Source of the DNA: Silurus meridionalis
Lineage: Eukaryota; Chordata; Actinopteri; Siluriformes; Siluridae
Length of the DNA stretch: 64,000 nucleotides
Direction: 5' to 3'
NCBI RefSeq assembly: GCF_014805685.1
Contig: NC_060885.1
Location: 5,538,132-5,602,131, forward strand
The notes beneath the pieces are model-generated. The model did no database searches, was not told where the DNA came from, and saw only the letters and a list, made by a program, of their open reading frames with translations. The translations under genes were made by a program, and so were the position numbers. Positions 61,431 to 64,000 of the stretch are shown piece by piece (the first letter of the stretch is position 1; every line of letters starts with the position of its first letter).

Positions 61431-63185
61431 ATCCATTAAATATGTGACAAACAAAGGCTGCTTTTTGTATGAAGGAGTTTTTATATGCATTAAAAACATA
61501 CGTAGCTGCATAAATGAATGCACCATAATATGTTCATTAATGCTCATTATATAGACAGATTTTATGGAAAAAAAAACGCAAACGAGGGTTTTTTCTTTTT
61601 TTTTTCATGAAAAAGAATACTAAATTTTTTTTTTTTTCAGTTTTAAAGTATTGGGGACATGGTTAAGCTCATGACCATGAATCATCAGAGCAAAGTTCTA
61701 AACATGAGTAAGCAACACAGATGTCTGCTAAATGCTCTTTTTTTCTTTTTCACACACATGCTTTTTTCTTTCTCTCTTTTTTTGCCAGAGAGTCCAGGAA
61801 CTGGTTTACTCAGAGCTGCCCATATTATGCGTCGAACTACAGTCATCATTTCCTGTTAGTGTTGTCCACAGATGCCTCTCAGGACACAAGTCTAAACTGT
61901 TTAATTCCTTCAGGCAGAAGATAAATATCTACCTGGAGCCTTGAGAATTACGTTTGCTGCCTGTTTAAAAGGATAAAAAATATATGTAAAATATATGAAA
62001 AACATAAGGAGAATGTTCTGGAATTTCTGTTTCATTTCTCAAATCTGGTGATATGTGACTCCGGGGCTGGACCTTTTGACATCTGGTGAAATGAAACAGA
62101 AAAAAATCCTGGAATCTTGAGTTATTCCACATGAACACACATACATACTGTATATACAAACACAAACACACACACACTCATGAATTCACACATTCTTCAT
62201 CCATAAACACTACATCCCATACTGTAAACAGTCACATGTAATGTCTCATTTATTTAGGTCTTCTGATCCTGTTCTCTCAAACTGCGACACTTTCAGTTAA
62301 AAGTCCACCAAATCACGGTTTATTGTCCATTTAGATAATCTAGCTACCACTTTAGGTGAGTGGGAATATTATTCCGAAATCAGAGGGATGTGTGGTTTTG
62401 GAAACAAATCCACCCTTGCCAACTTGCATAATCCATTTTTGGAGATTTAGACTTATTTTAGACCTTGTGACAAATGGTCTATTTTTTTTATTACTGTAGT
62501 TTAATAGATTACCCTCAATTACCTCTTGATAATGGTAATTTACGCTGCCTTTGGAGCACACCTACAAAAAGTTGACACTCTTCCTCAAAATTGAAATGTA
62601 ATGGAAATCACATAACCTTCTAGTGATGTCCTAATGGTACACAATGGCTAACAAACACATCATCAACAAATAAATGAAGACCAGATTTACAAAATACTAA
62701 ACATTTATTAAATAAATAAAATAAAATAAATAAAAGATATTTATCATATATTTAATGTAGCACATTTAATCAATAGTAGAGACTCTGAAGCACTCCAGAG
62801 CGAACCTGAAGCAGCAGACGCAAGCCTTTTTGAAAATTGAAAATGAAAATTGATTTGGTGGAAATTAATCACAGCCGACACCATTTCCTTTGCACAGATG
62901 AACAACAAAGAAACCAGAAAGAGCTTCAGGGACTCAAGAGACCATCTGTAATAAGTGCCTATTGAAGCCAGGTGTTTCTCCTGATGTTCTTTATTAAAAA
63001 GACACAATGTAGTTTCTATGTAACGTCAACATTGGGCAATACAATCCCTAAATCACACATTTCTGTTTAAAGCAAAAAGCTGAATCAGGCTATAAGTGCT
63101 GGGAAAAACATCTGAAAGAACCGAAAGAAAAACAGTTTTATTTCTATGGTATTGTCACTTGAGAAGATATAATGAAATGGTTGCT
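61431..63185. other. No gene recognised
   Basis: AT-rich sequence with T-runs at 61592-61607 and 61626-61638. Short overlapping plus frames at 61659-61944 have no domain or splice support. Confidence 0.4.
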
Positions 63186-63222
63186 GAAATGTGAGGGGTG
63201 CACTTATTTTTTGTGAGATCCT
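63186..63222. mobile_element. Tc1-like terminal fragment
   Basis: 'tgtgaggggtgcacttattt' 'tttgtgagatcctg' is the right-end type of the Tc1 family whose left part is at 63590. Confidence 0.5.
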
Positions 63223-63344
63223 GCAGCTGTTGATCATTCTTTATATATAAATAGAAATAAGCTCCTCGTTCCCTACCTACATCCATATTTTGTTTTAAAT
63301 CTAGAGCTTAATAGTAAATGATTTAAACTATATCCTGATAGTTA

Positions 63345-63480
63345 GATTTACACTTATGGCATTTGGCTGATGCTCTTATTCAGCGATGCAGTTGAAGGAT
63401 AAAAGCCTTTCTCATGATCCCAGCAGTGACAGCAAGGTGGTGCTGGGATTTAAACTCACAACCTTCCAAAGTCAATCACT
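63345..63480 (-). mobile_element. tRNA-derived SINE, type A
   Basis: 'ttatggcatttggctgatgc', 'tcttattcagcgatgcagtt' and 'tgctgggatttaaactcaca' form an inverted, decayed copy. Confidence 0.6.
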
Positions 63481-63589
63481 AAATTGTGCTTTAAGATAAT
63501 AAAACACAACTTGGATATATTTTAGAGGAGTCAATGTGCAGATTGTATATCAGTGCAGATTTGCTGTCCTCTTAAAATAACTCAACATA

Positions 63590-64000
63590 CAGCCATTATT
63601 GTCTAAATAACTGGCAACAAAAGTGAGTACATCCTAAATGATTATACTGTTGCTATACGTCGTGTAAACGTGCAAAGCCACATGTTGTCTGATTGACAGA
63701 ACCATACAAATTTGTGTATCTTGTATTAGAGCAGTTCATATTTAGTGCTTTGAGTACAATTCTCTCATACTGACTACTGGATGTTCAACATGCACCTCGT
63801 GGTAAAGACTCTCTGAGGATTTGAGAATTAGAATTGTTGCTCTTCACAAAGATGCCGAGGCTGTAAGAAGATCAAGATCACCCTGAAACTGAGTAACAGT
63901 ACAGTGGTCAGGGTCATACAGAGGTTTTCCAAGACGGGTTCCACTTAGAACAGACCTCACAAGGGTCCATCAAAAAGTTGAGTCCTCGTGCTGTGTGTCA
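63590..64000 (+). mobile_element. Tc1-like transposon 5' part, cut by window end
   Basis: The terminal-type sequence 'cagccattattgtctaaata', 'actggcaacaaaagtgagta' is followed from about 63790 by decayed transposase N-terminus: TLSEDLRIRIVALHKDAEAV, then frame-broken parts of the helix-turn-helix (an in-frame TGA follows RSRSP) and RVPLRTDLTRVHQKVES near the end. The rest lies beyond the window. Inactive in what is visible. Confidence 0.8.

Overview
The window is vertebrate nuclear DNA, almost certainly from a teleost fish. It is AT-rich and intron-containing, and it is crowded with fish-type Tc1, hAT-like, Tigger-like, LINE, RTE and tRNA-derived SINE debris. The general look of the repeats recalls catfish, but that is an impression and not something the sequence proves.

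The only protein-coding host gene I can support is on the minus strand: an endothelin receptor of the ETA type (ednra), a seven-transmembrane peptide receptor. Six coding exons with matching splice phases run from the start codon at 41132 down to 17225. They encode 381 residues with no stop or frameshift: signal peptide and TM1-TM2 (40719-41191), TM3 (27996-28123), TM4 (21133-21337), TM5 (19376-19528), TM6 (17552-17685) and TM7 (17225-17333). The short cytoplasmic tail exon is not clear; the best candidate is at 16210-16317, directly beside a TA microsatellite. A non-coding first exon and promoter may lie in the GC-richer stretch around 42780-43420.

Layout. 1-12.6 kb lies downstream of the gene and is a patchwork of LINE, RTE, SINE, Tc1 and Tigger-like remnants, including a young tRNA-Glu SINE with perfect target duplications. 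12.6-17.2 kb is probable 3' flank or UTR with a 15-bp minisatellite and a palindromic CT/AT/AG microsatellite. 17.2-41.2 kb is the ednra body, with large introns full of transposon insertions; exon 4 has mobile elements within about 50 bp on both sides. 41.2-46 kb is the upstream region, including a purine-rich degenerate repeat tract. 46-64 kb has no recognisable gene. It holds nested LINE/hAT-like insertions, more Tc1 and RTE pieces, a duplicated 77-bp segment and several non-repetitive blocks that could be regulatory.

I found no new multi-gene system. The most informative structures are evolutionary: a three-level nested insertion at 46.1-48.2 kb, a SINE that shares its 3' tail with an RTE retrotransposon found in the same window, and the unresolved last exon of the receptor.
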